A stretch of 64,000 nucleotides of DNA from Klebsiella sp. BIGb0138 (GCF_004342285.1 NZ_SMCV01000015.1:1-64000); one strand, 5' to 3'; counted from the first letter of the stretch, positions 11,212 to 21,535 are shown. The notes: generated by a model from the sequence alone, not told the origin. Translations and numbers: made by a program.

Positions 11212-11970
11212 ATGAAACAAACACAACGTCATGACGCCATTATCGAGCTGGTAAAAAAACAGGGATATGTCAGTACGGAAGAGCTGGTCGAGCAGTTTGC
11301 CGTCAGCCCACAGACCATTCGTCGTGACCTGAATGACCTTGCCGAACAGAAGATGATCTTGCGTCACCACGGCGGGGCGGCGCTGCCTTCCAGTTCGGTG
11401 AATACCTCCTGGCATGACAGGAAGGCCACCCAGACTCAGGAAAAAGAGCGTATCGCCCGTAAAGTGGCCAGCCAGATCCCCGATGGCGCCACGCTATTTA
11501 TTGATATCGGCACCACGCCGGAAGCGGTCGCGCACGCGCTGCTTGAGCATAACGATCTGCGTATCGTCACCAACAACCTTAACGTCGCCACCACGCTGAT
11601 GGTGAAAGAGGACTTCCGCATTATTCTGGCGGGCGGCGAACTGCGCAGCCGGGACGGCGGTATTATTGGCGAAGCGACGCTGGATTTTATCTCCCAGTTC
11701 CGCCTCGATTTCGGCATTCTCGGTATCAGCGGCGTGGATAGCGACGGTTCGCTGCTGGAGTTTGATTACCATGAGGTTCGCACCAAACGCGCGATTATCG
11801 AAAACTCACGTCACGTGATGCTGGTGGTGGACCATTCGAAATTCGGCCGGAACGCGATGGTGAATATGGGCAGCATCAGCATGGTCGACGCGGTCTACAC
11901 CGATGTGATGCCGCCGACAGGTGTACTGAAGGTGATTACGGATAACAACCTTCAGCTGGAGCTGTGCTAA
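11212..11970 (+). CDS. glpR: glycerol-3-phosphate regulon repressor (DeoR family)
   Basis: The 252-residue DeoR-type repressor represses glp genes and is released by glycerol-3-phosphate. The N-terminal winged helix-turn-helix includes STEELVEQFAVSPQTIRRDLN (split near 23-43). The C-terminal sugar-phosphate sensor domain contains DIGTTPEAVA and GGELRSRDGG. The length equals E. coli GlpR. Some E. coli K-12 lines carry a glpR frameshift. This copy is intact. It ends only 6 nt before the convergent malT stop. Confidence 0.97.
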   Translation: MKQTQRHDAIIELVKKQGYVSTEELVEQFAVSPQTIRRDLNDLAEQKMILRHHGGAALPSSSVNTSWHDRKATQTQEKERIARKVASQIPDGATLFIDIGTTPEAVAHALLEHNDLRIVTNNLNVATTLMVKEDFRIILAGGELRSRDGGIIGEATLDFISQFRLDFGILGISGVDSDGSLLEFDYHEVRTKRAIIENSRHVMLVVDHSKFGRNAMVNMGSISMVDAVYTDVMPPTGVLKVITDNNLQLELC

Positions 11971-11987
11971 ACGGCGTCAGACGCCGT
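11971..11987. other. short hairpin shared by glpR and malT ends
   Basis: ACGGCGT-CAG-ACGCCGT forms a 7-bp perfect stem with a 3-nt loop directly after the glpR stop. The malT stop codon (minus strand, 11977-11979) lies inside it. There is no strong U-run on either side, so its efficiency as a terminator is uncertain. Confidence 0.6.
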
Positions 11988-14682
11988 ATCCCATCATTTT
12001 AAGCAACCGCTGGGCATGCTGAACCGCATCCTGGCGGTGGGCGACTCCCAGCTTTTGGTACAGGTTACGAATATGGGTTTTAATGGTTGTCGCCGCGACG
12101 TCGAGCTCACCGGCGATCTGCTCGTTGCTGTAACCGGAATAGATCAGGCCTAATACCTGCCATTCACGCTGGGTCAGCGGGCTGGTGCGAATCAGCTCCG
12201 GAACTTCCGGATGGCTGAGCAGGCGCTCGACGAAACCTTCATCGAAATGGGCAAACTTGTGGCGATGATGCTGGTTGATATCGCGCAGGATACGCTGGGC
12301 GCGGTGCTGTTCCAGCTCCGGCAGCGTATTCAGCTGAATCAGCTGACGTAGCTGCTGCGCCATGGCTTCGCCTTCAATAACAAAGTGGTTGATGAACCCG
12401 GTGCGGTTGGCCAGCGCGAGCGCCTCCAGCAGGACTTTTTGCGCTTCACTCTTGCGCCCCGCCTGCCAGTAAAGCTGGTTGAGCAGCAGCAGGTTGCGGT
12501 TAATATCGCTCATCAAACGCAGAGAGCGGGCATTGTCGTTCAACTCTTCCAGTACCATTTCCGCCGAGTCGAAATCACCCAGCAGAATCTGCGCCCGGGC
12601 GATGTTGCGCCACTGGCTTTGCAGGAAATGGTTATTGGCGAATTCGGGTTTCGGCGTCTGGCGCAGCCAGTTGGCCGCCGCGGCTTTATCGCCGACCATC
12701 TGCCAGTAGATCACCCGGACTTTATCGGCATTCGACACCCAATCGCTATGGTAGTTGCCGTTACCGAGCAGGTTTTCCAGGCGATTCAGATGGCTGCGGG
12801 CGTTATCCAGATCGCCGCGCGCCAGCGAGCATTGCACCATTAATGCCAGACACTGCAGCTGCTGTTGCGGTTGATAGGTTGCGAGGACATTCATCCCATT
12901 ACGCGCCGACGCCTCCGCTTCGTCCAGCCGCGCCCAGGCCCACAGCAGCTGGGCACGAATGCGCAGCAGAAATTCATGCATCGGCAGCTGTTCGAGGTGT
13001 TGTTCGCGGATCAGCTGGAACGCTTTTTCCTGAACCTCCCACGCGGCCTGCAGGAAACCCTGAGCAAACAGAATCTCGCTTTGCTGGATCATGCTCCACA
13101 GCGCGTAGTGCCAGATATCGTGGCGGCGGGCCATCTGTTCCGTTTGCTGCATCACCGCCAGCGATTTACTCAGCTGGCCTTTGCAGTGCAGCACTTCGCC
13201 GTGGACCGAGGTGGCGACGATGCGGCTGTAGTAGCTGGCCAGCGGCAGCTCTTCTAATGCCACCATCGCCAGGCGCTCGGCCTCTTCCTGATCGCCGGCA
13301 TTAATGGCCACCTGCGCCCGCAGGGCGTTGAAATCGCCGTGCATCGCGGTATCCATCTTCACATCCATCTCCTGCTCGGCGCGGGCCAGCAGGGTGTTGA
13401 CTTCACTGTAGCGATGCTGGCTCTGCATCAGCCAGGCCTGCAGCAGAATCAGCCGCGGGTTTTCCAGCAGATTGGACCACGGCAGCGCCGCCAGCGACTG
13501 CTCGAGCAGCCCCAGTTCGCTGTGGTTGAACATTCCCCAGGCGTGATTGAGCAAAATGTCACGCAGCATTTTCGCGTCGCCGGCGGCCAGCGCGTGGTGG
13601 ATCGCTTCGCTGGGGAAGCCCAGCGCCATCCAGCCTTCGGCGGCCGAGCGGTGAATTTCCGGTAATTCGGTCGCCAGCTCCCACTGGCAGCGCTGGCGCA
13701 GGAAGTTGCCGAATAGCGGGTGATAGCGGAACCACTCGCCGGAGTCGTCCATTCGCTGCATGAACAGCCCCTGCCGTTCAATCTCTTCCAGCTGCATCTG
13801 ACCGTTCTCTTCTCCGGTCACACGCACGATGAGCGCATCGTTCATTGAGCGCAGCAGCGCGCTCTTCAGCAGCACGTTGCGGGTGCGGGCGTCGACATTA
13901 TCCAGCACCTCATCCACCAGGTAATCGGAAAGATGGCTGGCGTTAATTCCGGCAAGGCGACGAGCGGAGTGTTGCGCGGAGGAGTTATTCTGACGGGCAG
14001 AGAGGGCGATCAGCTGCAGCGCCGTGGCCCAGCCGGCGACGTCGTCGCACAGCCTGCTGCTGTCGTCCGCCTCAATGGGCGAGGCCAGACGACAATCGAA
14101 GAATTGTTTGGCTTCCTGATGGGTAAACGCCAGCTGTTGGCTGCCGATCTCCAGCAGCTGATCGCGTACGCGCAGGTTGGCGATACCCAGCTGCGGCAGG
14201 TTACGCGACAGCACCACCAGGGTCATATTTTCCGGCTGATGGCGGAGGAAGAAGCGCATTGCGTCATGGATCACCGGGTTATTGATCAAATGATAATCGT
14301 CAATCACCAGGAACAGCGGACGCTGCCAGTCGGCAAGCTCAATGAACAGCTGTGCGAAAAGCGAGGGCAGGCTGGCATACTGGCGTTTTTGCACCATGGT
14401 TTCGCTGGCGACGCAGTGGCCGCCGGTCGCCTGCTGAATAGAGGCGATCAGATAACTGGCAAAACGCTCCTGTTGGTTATCGCCTTCATCCAGCGAGAAC
14501 CACCCGAGTTCATTTTTCCCCGCCGCCCATTGAGAGATGAGCGTGGTCTTGCCGTACCCAGCCGGGCTGGTGACCAACACGAGACGGTAATTGTTGGCGC
14601 CGGAAAGTTTCGCCAGGAGTCGCTCGCGAACCACGGTGTGTTCAAGGCGGACTGGTCGACTTAATTTAGACGGAATCAACAT
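11977..14682 (-). CDS. malT: transcriptional activator of the maltose regulon
   Basis: The 901-residue STAND/LuxR-type activator has the same length as E. coli MalT. It needs maltotriose and ATP to oligomerise and activate mal promoters. The N-terminal Walker A is SPAGYGKTT (about 39-47), and the Walker B-like VIDDYH follows near 128. The central part is tetratricopeptide-like and senses sugar. The C-terminal LuxR helix-turn-helix (about 830-895) includes [20 protein letters not shown] (first 20 residues). It diverges from malPQ across 622 bp. An upstream CRP site fits catabolite control. Confidence 0.98.
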   Translation of the reverse strand: MLIPSKLSRPVRLEHTVVRERLLAKLSGANNYRLVLVTSPAGYGKTTLISQWAAGKNELGWFSLDEGDNQQERFASYLIASIQQATGGHCVASETMVQKRQYASLPSLFAQLFIELADWQRPLFLVIDDYHLINNPVIHDAMRFFLRHQPENMTLVVLSRNLPQLGIANLRVRDQLLEIGSQQLAFTHQEAKQFFDCRLASPIEADDSSRLCDDVAGWATALQLIALSARQNNSSAQHSARRLAGINASHLSDYLVDEVLDNVDARTRNVLLKSALLRSMNDALIVRVTGEENGQMQLEEIERQGLFMQRMDDSGEWFRYHPLFGNFLRQRCQWELATELPEIHRSAAEGWMALGFPSEAIHHALAAGDAKMLRDILLNHAWGMFNHSELGLLEQSLAALPWSNLLENPRLILLQAWLMQSQHRYSEVNTLLARAEQEMDVKMDTAMHGDFNALRAQVAINAGDQEEAERLAMVALEELPLASYYSRIVATSVHGEVLHCKGQLSKSLAVMQQTEQMARRHDIWHYALWSMIQQSEILFAQGFLQAAWEVQEKAFQLIREQHLEQLPMHEFLLRIRAQLLWAWARLDEAEASARNGMNVLATYQPQQQLQCLALMVQCSLARGDLDNARSHLNRLENLLGNGNYHSDWVSNADKVRVIYWQMVGDKAAAANWLRQTPKPEFANNHFLQSQWRNIARAQILLGDFDSAEMVLEELNDNARSLRLMSDINRNLLLLNQLYWQAGRKSEAQKVLLEALALANRTGFINHFVIEGEAMAQQLRQLIQLNTLPELEQHRAQRILRDINQHHRHKFAHFDEGFVERLLSHPEVPELIRTSPLTQREWQVLGLIYSGYSNEQIAGELDVAATTIKTHIRNLYQKLGVAHRQDAVQHAQRLLKMMGYGV

Positions 14683-14805
14683 AGTTAATCATTTCGCTGT
14701 GCAAGAGAGGATTTGCGATTTTTTTTGCGCTTCGTAATTAATAACTAATAAGGTCGGCGATATTGAAAATTATTGCAAGTTATGTCCGATTTTTATGCTC
14801 TTGAA

Positions 14806-14821
14806 TTTGCACCAGCTCACA
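14806..14821 (-). promoter_or_regulatory. CRP-cAMP site of the malT promoter
   Basis: Minus-strand sequence TGTGA-GCTGGT-GCAAA has a perfect left half-site and weak right half. Its setting, with a TTGCAA element about 35 bp downstream and the segment CCGACCTTAT before the start, resembles the CRP-dependent malT promoter known in E. coli. Confidence 0.7.
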
Positions 14822-15198
14822 AATTCAAAATTACAACACCTGCTTTATAAAACCGGTACCAGTGCGCGTGGCTTCTGGGTTTCACCGCGTTTCGGGTAGG
14901 CGAAAATCAGTGCCACTCCAGTTTTTCGTAGTTGTATGTTTTTATTAAGTTAATGTCAGTAAAATCTTATAAATCATCGATTCAAGGTATTTTTGTCAGC
15001 AATCAGGGTTATTTTTAGACAACGCTTGTTTTTATTTGCTGATAATTGCGCGAGGGTATTTTATTTAACCCTCTGTCTCGGTCTGTAACATAATTTTTGC
15101 GCACTGGCGGTTGGCAACATCGTGTTTCGAAACGGTGATTTTTTCAGCATATTTTTCGCGCTCGGTTACCGTTATAGTGGTCAGGATCACACTTTTCG

Positions 15199-15243
15199 CT
15201 CATCCCTGCTGCTCCTCCCTACCTAATCCCCGCCGGGATGAGG
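15199..15243 (+). promoter_or_regulatory. MalT boxes of the malPQ promoter
   Basis: Three matches to the MalT hexamer/decamer GGGA(T/G)GAG are seen. One is direct, GGGATGAGG at 15235-15243. Two are on the opposite strand, CAGGGATGAG (complement of 15199-15208) and TAGGGAGGAG (complement of 15212-15221). They lie 62-106 bp before the malP ATG, a layout suited to cooperative binding by MalT. Confidence 0.75.
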
Positions 15244-15304
15244 ACGTCGCTGCAGGAGGTCGGCACACTAACGCCAACGTTTTAGTAAAGGACCCGGATT
15301 TCTT

Positions 15305-17695
15305 ATGTCACAGACTTCTTTTAATAAAGATCGGTTTCAGGCTGCACTGACGCGTCAGTGGCAGCACCTTGGCTTACAGTCCGCTTCTGAGATGACTCAG
15401 CGTCAGTGGTGGCGTGCCGTGAGCGGCGCTCTTGCCGAGCTGCTGGCCGCTCAGCCGGTCGCCGAACCGGTCAAAGGACAACGTCATGTTAACTACATCT
15501 CGATGGAGTTTTTGATTGGCCGTCTGACCGGTAACAACCTGCTGAACCTGGGCTGGTATCAGGGGGTGAGCGATGAGCTGAAAGCCTATGATATCCACCT
15601 GACCGATCTGCTGGAAGAGGAGATCGATCCGGGGTTAGGCAACGGTGGTCTGGGCCGTCTTGCGGCATGTTTCCTCGACTCGATGGCTACCGTAGGCCAG
15701 TCGGCAACCGGCTATGGCCTGAATTATCAGTACGGTCTGTTCCGCCAGTCTTTCGAGGATGGCCAGCAGGTCGAAGCGCCGGATGACTGGGGGCGTAGCC
15801 GCTACCCGTGGTTCCGTCATAACGATCGGCTGGACGTTCAGGTCGGGCTCGGCGGTAAGGTGAGTAAAGATGGACTCTGGCAACCGGCCTTTGTGATCAC
15901 CGGCGAAGCCTGGGATCTGCCGGTGCTGGGATATCGCAATAACGTGGCGCAGCCGCTGCGTCTGTGGCAGGCGACGCACGCGCATCCGTTTAACCTGACA
16001 AAATTCAACGACGGCGATTTCCTGCGCGCTGAGCAGCAGGGCATTGACGCAGAAAAACTGACAAAAGTGCTCTATCCGAACGATAACCACCAGGCCGGGA
16101 AAAAGCTGCGTTTGATGCAGCAGTATTTCCAGTGCGCCTGTTCGGTTGCCGATATTCTGCGTCGCCATCACCTGGCGGGACGTAAGCTGGCGGAGCTGGC
16201 GGATTACGAAGTGATCCAGTTGAACGACACCCACCCGACCATCGCCATCCCTGAACTGCTGCGCGTGCTGCTGGATGAGCACCAGCTAAGCTGGGACGAT
16301 GCCTGGGCGATCGCCAGCAAAACCTTCGCTTACACCAACCACACGTTGATGCCTGAAGCGCTGGAGTGCTGGGATGAGAAACTGGTGAAAGCGCTGCTGC
16401 CGCGTCACATGCAGATCATTAAAGAGATTAACGATCGGTTTAAGAAACAGGTCGATCAAACCTGGCCTGGCGATAAGCAGGTATGGGCGAAACTGGCCGT
16501 GGTGTACGATAAACAGGTACGCATGGCCAACATGTGCGTGGTCAGCGGCTTTGCGGTCAACGGCGTCGCGGCGCTGCACTCCGACCTGGTGGTGAAGGAT
16601 CTGTTCCCGGAATATCACCAGCTGTGGCCGAATAAATTCCATAACGTCACCAACGGTATTACGCCGCGCCGCTGGATCAAACAGTGCAACCCGGCGCTGG
16701 CGGCGCTGTTTGATAAAACGCTGAAGAAAGAGTGGGCTAACGATCTCGATCGGCTGATTAACCTGGAAAAATACGCCGATGACGCGTCGTTCCGGCAGAC
16801 CTGGCGCGACATTAAGCAGGCGAATAAAGTGCGTCTGGCGGAGTTTGTGAAGGCGCGTACCGGTATTGAAATCAACCCGCAGGCGATTTTCGATATCCAG
16901 ATTAAGCGTCTGCACGAGTACAAACGTCAGCACCTCAACCTGCTGAACATCCTGGCGCAGTACAAAGAGATTCGCGAAAACCCGCAGGCCGACCGCCTGC
17001 CGCGCGTGTTCCTGTTTGGGGCGAAGGCGGCGCCGGGCTACTATCTGGCGAAGAATATTATTTTGGCCATCAATAAAGTCGCGCAAGCGGTGAATAACGA
17101 TCCGCTGGTTGGCGACAAGCTGAAAGTGGTGTTCCTGCCGGATTACTGCGTCTCCGCGGCGGAAATGCTGATTCCGGCGGCGGATATCTCAGAACAGATC
17201 TCCACGGCGGGTAAAGAAGCTTCCGGTACCGGCAATATGAAGCTGGCGCTGAACGGCGCGTTGACCGTCGGTACGCTGGACGGGGCGAACGTGGAAATCG
17301 CCGAACAGGTCGGCGAGGAAAACATCTTTATCTTCGGCAATACCGTGGAACAGGTGAAAGCCTTGAAAGCCAAAGGCTACGATCCGCTGAAATGGCGTAA
17401 GAAAGACAAGCTGCTGGATGCGCTGCTGAAAGAGCTGGAAAGCGGTAAGTACAGCGATGGCGACAAGCATGCCTTCGATCAAATGCTGCACAGCCTGCTG
17501 AAAGGCGGCGACCCGTATCTGGTGCTGGCGGATTTTGCTGCCTACGTGGCGGCGCAGAAGCAGGTCGATGAATTGTACCGTGATCAGGAGGCCTGGACGC
17601 GGGCGGCGATTCTGAATTCCGCCCGTTGCGGCATGTTTAGCTCCGACCGCTCAATTCGCGATTATCAACAACGTATCTGGCAGGCAAAACGCTAA
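15305..17695 (+). CDS. malP: maltodextrin phosphorylase
   Basis: The 796-residue GT35 phosphorylase releases glucose-1-phosphate from maltodextrins. The PLP lysine is Lys646 in [11 protein letters not shown]. The N-terminus [11 protein letters not shown] resembles E. coli MalP, not GlgP. Compared with E. coli, one residue appears lost in the GKQGGDP region (here KGGDP), giving 796 against 797. AAAGGA precedes the start at a rather long 12-nt spacing. It forms an operon with malQ, 10 nt downstream, under MalT control. Confidence 0.98.
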   Translation: MSQTSFNKDRFQAALTRQWQHLGLQSASEMTQRQWWRAVSGALAELLAAQPVAEPVKGQRHVNYISMEFLIGRLTGNNLLNLGWYQGVSDELKAYDIHLTDLLEEEIDPGLGNGGLGRLAACFLDSMATVGQSATGYGLNYQYGLFRQSFEDGQQVEAPDDWGRSRYPWFRHNDRLDVQVGLGGKVSKDGLWQPAFVITGEAWDLPVLGYRNNVAQPLRLWQATHAHPFNLTKFNDGDFLRAEQQGIDAEKLTKVLYPNDNHQAGKKLRLMQQYFQCACSVADILRRHHLAGRKLAELADYEVIQLNDTHPTIAIPELLRVLLDEHQLSWDDAWAIASKTFAYTNHTLMPEALECWDEKLVKALLPRHMQIIKEINDRFKKQVDQTWPGDKQVWAKLAVVYDKQVRMANMCVVSGFAVNGVAALHSDLVVKDLFPEYHQLWPNKFHNVTNGITPRRWIKQCNPALAALFDKTLKKEWANDLDRLINLEKYADDASFRQTWRDIKQANKVRLAEFVKARTGIEINPQAIFDIQIKRLHEYKRQHLNLLNILAQYKEIRENPQADRLPRVFLFGAKAAPGYYLAKNIILAINKVAQAVNNDPLVGDKLKVVFLPDYCVSAAEMLIPAADISEQISTAGKEASGTGNMKLALNGALTVGTLDGANVEIAEQVGEENIFIFGNTVEQVKALKAKGYDPLKWRKKDKLLDALLKELESGKYSDGDKHAFDQMLHSLLKGGDPYLVLADFAAYVAAQKQVDELYRDQEAWTRAAILNSARCGMFSSDRSIRDYQQRIWQAKR

Positions 17696-17705
17696 GGACA
17701 GGCCG

Positions 17706-19802
17706 ATGGAGACAAAACGCCTTGATAACGCCGCGCTGGCGGCGGGGATAAGTCCGGACTACATCAACGCCCACGGGAAGCCGCAGTCGATTGCTGCGGC
17801 GACGAAAAAGCGTCTGCTTGATGCTATGCATCGTACGACAACCGCCACGAAAGTGGCGGTGGACCCGCTTGCGGCGGTGCAGGTTTTCACCCACGGTAAA
17901 AAAATGTCGCTGCCGGTGGCCGGCCGCGGGGACTACCAGTGGCTCCTTACCACTGAGGAGGGGAAGCAGTATCAGGGCAAAGTCAGCGGCGGTGAAACGC
18001 TGCCGCTGCCCGCCAAACTGCCGGAGGGCTATCACACGTTGACCCTCACCGATGACGGGGAGCGCTGGCATTGCCGGGTGATTGTGGCCCCCGTACGCTG
18101 CTACGAGCCGCAGGCGCTGAAAGAGGGCAAAAAGCTATGGGGCGCCTGCGTTCAGCTGTATACGCTGCGCTCGGAGAAGAACTGGGGGATTGGCGATTTT
18201 GGCGATTTACGGGCGATGCTGCCGGAAATCGCTCAGCGCGGCGGGTCGTTTATTGGCCTTAACCCGATTCATGCGCTCTATCCGGCCAACCCGGAGAGCG
18301 CCAGTCCCTATAGTCCCTCTTCCCGCCGCTGGCTCAACGTTATCTATATTGACGTAAACGCCGTCGACGATTTTCGCCTGAGCAAAGAGGCGCAGGCCTG
18401 GTGGCAATCCCCGGCGACGCAGCGGGCGCTGGAGGCCGCACGTCAGACCGATGATGTGGATTATACCGCCGTGACCGCGTTGAAAATGACCGCGCTGCGC
18501 ATGGCCTGGAAAGGATTTTCCGCCCGTAACGATGAGGCGATGACGGCGTTCCGTCAGTTCGTGCTTCGCGAAGGCGAAAGCCTGTACTGGCAGGCGGCGT
18601 TTGATGCGCTGCACGCCTGGCAGGTGCAGCAGGATCCGCTGCGCTGGGGCTGGCCGGCATGGCCGAAGGCGTACCAGGATATCAGCAGCCCGGAAGTCAA
18701 AGCGTTCTGCACGGAACAGGCGGATGAGGTGAGCTTCTATCTCTGGCTACAGTGGCTGGCGTATTCCCAGTTCGCCGAATGCTGGCATACCAGCCAGCAC
18801 GACGCGATGCCGATTGGTCTGTACCGCGACCTGGCCGTGGGGGTTGCTGAAGGGGGGGCGGAAACCTGGTGCGACCGCGAGCTGTATTGTCTGAAAGCCT
18901 CCGTGGGGGCGCCGCCGGACATTCTTGGCCCGCTGGGACAGAACTGGGGCCTGCCGCCGATGGATCCGCATATCATCGTAGCGCGCGCCTATGAGCCGTT
19001 TATCGAGCTGCTGCGCGCCAACATGCAAAACTGCGGCGCGTTGCGTATTGACCATGTGATGTCGGTTCTGCGCCTGTGGTGGATTCCCTATGGTGAAACG
19101 GCCGATCGCGGCGCCTATGTGCAGTATCCGGTAGATGACCTGCTGTCGATTCTGGCGCTGGAGAGTAAGCGTCATCGCTGCATGGTGATCGGCGAAGATC
19201 TGGGTACCGTGCCGGTGGAAATTGTCGGCAAGCTGCGTAAGAGCGGCGTCTATTCCTACAAGGTCCTCTATTTCGAAAACGATCATGAGAAGACCTTCCG
19301 CGCGCCGCAGACCTATCCGGAGCAATCCATGGCGGTGGCGACAACGCATGACCTGCCGACGCTGCGCGGATACTGGGAAAGCGGCGACCTGACGCTGGGG
19401 AAATCGTTAGGCCTGTATCCGGATGAGGGGGTGCTGCGCGGCCTGTATCAGGATCGCGAACGGGCGAAGCAGGGGCTGCTGGATGCGCTGCATCAATACG
19501 GCTGCCTGCCTAAACGCGCCGGGCATAACGCCTCGCTGATGGCGATGACCGCGACCCTGAATCGCGGAATGCAGCGTTATATCGCCGACAGCAATAGCGC
19601 GCTGCTGGGTCTGCAGCCGGAAGACTGGCTGGAGATGGCCTCCCCGGTCAACATTCCGGGCACCAGCACCGAGTATCCGAACTGGCGACGCAAGCTTTCC
19701 ACCACTCTTGAGCAGATGTTTGCCGATGAGCAGGTGAACAAGCTGATTAAGGATCTGGATAAGCGGCGGAAAGCGGCAGCGAAGGTCGGCAAGAAGAGAT
19801 AA
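17706..19802 (+). CDS. malQ: 4-alpha-glucanotransferase (amylomaltase)
   Basis: The 698-residue GH77 enzyme (about 694 in E. coli) transfers glucan segments between maltodextrins and releases glucose. The catalytic residues are Asp449 in LRIDHV, Glu497 in VIGEDLGTVP and Asp549 in TTHDLPT. The N-terminal extension typical of enterobacterial MalQ occupies about 1-135. AGGACAG precedes the ATG. It is the last gene of malPQ and is followed by two hairpins. Confidence 0.97.
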   Translation: METKRLDNAALAAGISPDYINAHGKPQSIAAATKKRLLDAMHRTTTATKVAVDPLAAVQVFTHGKKMSLPVAGRGDYQWLLTTEEGKQYQGKVSGGETLPLPAKLPEGYHTLTLTDDGERWHCRVIVAPVRCYEPQALKEGKKLWGACVQLYTLRSEKNWGIGDFGDLRAMLPEIAQRGGSFIGLNPIHALYPANPESASPYSPSSRRWLNVIYIDVNAVDDFRLSKEAQAWWQSPATQRALEAARQTDDVDYTAVTALKMTALRMAWKGFSARNDEAMTAFRQFVLREGESLYWQAAFDALHAWQVQQDPLRWGWPAWPKAYQDISSPEVKAFCTEQADEVSFYLWLQWLAYSQFAECWHTSQHDAMPIGLYRDLAVGVAEGGAETWCDRELYCLKASVGAPPDILGPLGQNWGLPPMDPHIIVARAYEPFIELLRANMQNCGALRIDHVMSVLRLWWIPYGETADRGAYVQYPVDDLLSILALESKRHRCMVIGEDLGTVPVEIVGKLRKSGVYSYKVLYFENDHEKTFRAPQTYPEQSMAVATTHDLPTLRGYWESGDLTLGKSLGLYPDEGVLRGLYQDRERAKQGLLDALHQYGCLPKRAGHNASLMAMTATLNRGMQRYIADSNSALLGLQPEDWLEMASPVNIPGTSTEYPNWRRKLSTTLEQMFADEQVNKLIKDLDKRRKAAAKVGKKR

Positions 19803-19815
19803 GCGCTGTGAATTT

Positions 19816-19841
19816 CCCCGCTCGCCTTTTGCTGAGCGGGG
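19816..19841 (+). terminator. first hairpin after malQ
   Basis: An 8-bp stem CCCCGCTC/GAGCGGGG with a 10-nt loop lies 13 nt after the malQ stop. It lacks a following U-run, so it may stabilise the transcript end instead of terminating alone. Confidence 0.5.
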
Positions 19842-19870
19842 GCTGGCGCCGTTATCCGGGTAAACGGAAT

Positions 19871-19910
19871 AAAAAAAGCCGGGTCGCGTGATGCTGACCC
19901 GGCTTTTTTA
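19871..19910. terminator. bidirectional intrinsic terminator, malQ/gntT
   Basis: A long perfect stem pairs AAAAAAGCCGGGTC with GACCCGGCTTTTTT around a 10-nt loop. It has a T-run on both strands and sits between the convergent malQ and gntT. Confidence 0.93.
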
Positions 19911-19921
19911 TGCCCGCAATC

Positions 19922-21238
19922 TTACACGACCATTCCCAGCAGCAGACAGCCCACCAGGCCGCAGACTGAGATGATGGTTTCCAGCACCGACCACGACTTA
20001 ATGGTTTCCCCGATAGTCAGGTTGAAGTATTCCTTAAACAGCCAGAAGCCCGGATCGTTAACGTGAGAGAAGATAACGCTCCCGGAGCCGACGGCAATAA
20101 CCATCAGTTCCGGACTGACGCCGGTGGTGGCAATCAGCGGTGCGGCAATCCCGCCGGCGGTGATGGCGGCAACGGTCGCAGAACCGAGCGCAATACGCAG
20201 TACCGCAGCGATAGACCAGGCCATAAACAGCGGGGACATATTGGATTCATGCATGATAGAGGCGATGTATTTATCCATGCCGCTATCCACCAGCACCTGC
20301 TTGAAGGCGCCGCCGCCGCCGATGATCAACAGCATCATGGCGATGATTTTGATCGACGAGGTCAGCGTGTCGTTGATCTGCTCCATCGAGCGGCCGCGGT
20401 TGAGGCCAAAGGTGAACAGGGCGATAAGGACCGCAATCAGGGTCGCCATCACCGGGTCGCCGAAGAACTCGGCAATCGGCAGGAAGGCGTGGCCTTTTGG
20501 CAGGATCATCTCGGCAACGGCACGCATCGCCATCAGGATCACCGGTACCAGTGAGGTCCAGACGCTGACGCCAAAGCCCGGCATCTCTTCTTCGGTGAAG
20601 GTTTTCGGGTTATGCAGCCCTTCCGGAATCGGCTTATCGATGCCTTTCAGGAAGCGGGCGAACACCGGACCGGCAAGGATAACCGTCGGGATAGCCAGAA
20701 TTGTGCCGTACAGCAGGGTCTTACCCATATCGGCGTGGAAGATGGTGGCAATCGCCGTTGGGCCCGGGTGCGGCGGCAGGAAGCCGTGGGTCACCGAGAG
20801 CGCTGCGGCCATCGGAACGCCGACGTACAGCAGAGGGATGCGGGCGGAGGCGGCGATGGTGAACACCAGCGGCAGCATCAGGACGAAGCCCACTTCATAG
20901 AACAGCGCAAAGCCGACGGTAAAACCGGTCAGCACCACGGCCCATTGAATGTGTTTTTTACCAAACCTGGCGATAAGCGTCGTGGCAATTCGCTGCGCGC
21001 CGCCGCAGTCCGCCAGCAGCTTACCCAGCATAGCGCCAAAGCCCATGATCAGCGCAAGACTGCCGAGCGTGCCCCCCACGCCGTTTTTGATGGAGACAAT
21101 AACTTTATCCAGAGGCATACCTTGCATAAGTCCGACGGCAAGTGCCACCAGAACCAGTGCGATGAAGCCGTTCATTTTGAAACGGATCATCAGCAGCAAT
21201 AGCAGGGCAACCCCGATAGCAACGATGACTAATGGCAT
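19922..21238 (-). CDS. gntT: high-affinity gluconate transporter
   Basis: The 438-residue GntP-family gluconate:H+ symporter lies in the inner membrane. It has about 12-14 hydrophobic helices and starts MPLVIVAIGVALLLLL. The family block HGFLPPHPGPTAIA is present near 145-160. Length and sequence match E. coli GntT. The gene is not next to other gnt genes except gntX upstream. Two GntR operator candidates and a CRP site upstream argue for gluconate induction and catabolite control. gntR itself is not in the window. Confidence 0.97.
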   Translation of the reverse strand: MPLVIVAIGVALLLLLMIRFKMNGFIALVLVALAVGLMQGMPLDKVIVSIKNGVGGTLGSLALIMGFGAMLGKLLADCGGAQRIATTLIARFGKKHIQWAVVLTGFTVGFALFYEVGFVLMLPLVFTIAASARIPLLYVGVPMAAALSVTHGFLPPHPGPTAIATIFHADMGKTLLYGTILAIPTVILAGPVFARFLKGIDKPIPEGLHNPKTFTEEEMPGFGVSVWTSLVPVILMAMRAVAEMILPKGHAFLPIAEFFGDPVMATLIAVLIALFTFGLNRGRSMEQINDTLTSSIKIIAMMLLIIGGGGAFKQVLVDSGMDKYIASIMHESNMSPLFMAWSIAAVLRIALGSATVAAITAGGIAAPLIATTGVSPELMVIAVGSGSVIFSHVNDPGFWLFKEYFNLTIGETIKSWSVLETIISVCGLVGCLLLGMVV

Positions 21239-21257
21239 AATTTACCTGGCCTTTCAT

Positions 21258-21273
21258 TTGTTATGGGTAACGT
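21258..21273 (-). promoter_or_regulatory. GntR operator, downstream copy
   Basis: On the minus strand the sequence reads ACGTTACCCATAACAA, resembling the GntR palindrome ATGTTACC(N)GTAACAT. It lies 20-35 bp upstream of the gntT ATG, inside the leader if transcription starts near 21391. Its centre is 140 bp from the other operator. Confidence 0.65.
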
Positions 21274-21397
21274 CAAATTTCAATCTGTTTTCGTTGGATC
21301 CAGCTGAGGATTTCAACGGTATGGCGCCATAAAATCGACTATCACTCTTAAGAGAAAGGATAGCTGGCTATTTTTGTAGCAGCGGTGCCTGAAAGGG

Positions 21398-21413
21398 ATG
21401 ATACGGGTAACAT
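21398..21413 (-). promoter_or_regulatory. GntR operator overlapping the gntT -10 region
   Basis: Minus-strand ATGTTACCCGTATCAT is a close match to the GntR operator. Its TATCAT end could itself be the -10 hexamer, with transcription starting near 21391. Repressor binding here would block RNA polymerase. Confidence 0.72.
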
Positions 21414-21454
21414 ATGCAGGTTGAGAATCACCCGCCCGGGGAAAATTTTAAATA

Positions 21455-21470
21455 TGAGACTTAAGTCATA
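21455..21470 (-). promoter_or_regulatory. CRP-cAMP site of gntT
   Basis: Minus-strand TATGA-CTTAAG-TCTCA matches 8 of 10 consensus bases. Its centre is 57 bp upstream of the centre of the -10-proximal GntR operator, about -71 from the inferred start. This agrees with a class I CRP-activated promoter. Confidence 0.55.
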
Positions 21471-21535
21471 CTCTTTCCCCGGTTTTTGCCGGGTCGTTTA
21501 GCGGTAAATGTTGTGCGGTAACATCAGAAGGGCGG

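Larger units (their letters stand above)
14683..15304. promoter_or_regulatory. malT-malP divergent regulatory gap
   Basis: This 622-bp non-coding interval holds the malT promoter and CRP site on the malT side and MalT boxes on the malP side. The middle (about 14830-15190) is AT-rich with poly-T tracts and a small stem GAGGGT/ACCCTC at 15052-15073. I see no credible gene in it. A short frame at 15111-15350 has no recognisable content and overlaps the malP start. Confidence 0.7.

Noticed and set aside
15111-15350. Small gene before malP
   Set aside because: The 79-codon frame starts in the regulatory gap, runs over the MalT boxes and into malP in another frame, and shows no conserved features.
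20063-20900. Frames antisense to gntT
   Set aside because: Same shadow effect opposite a membrane protein. gntT is full length and intact.
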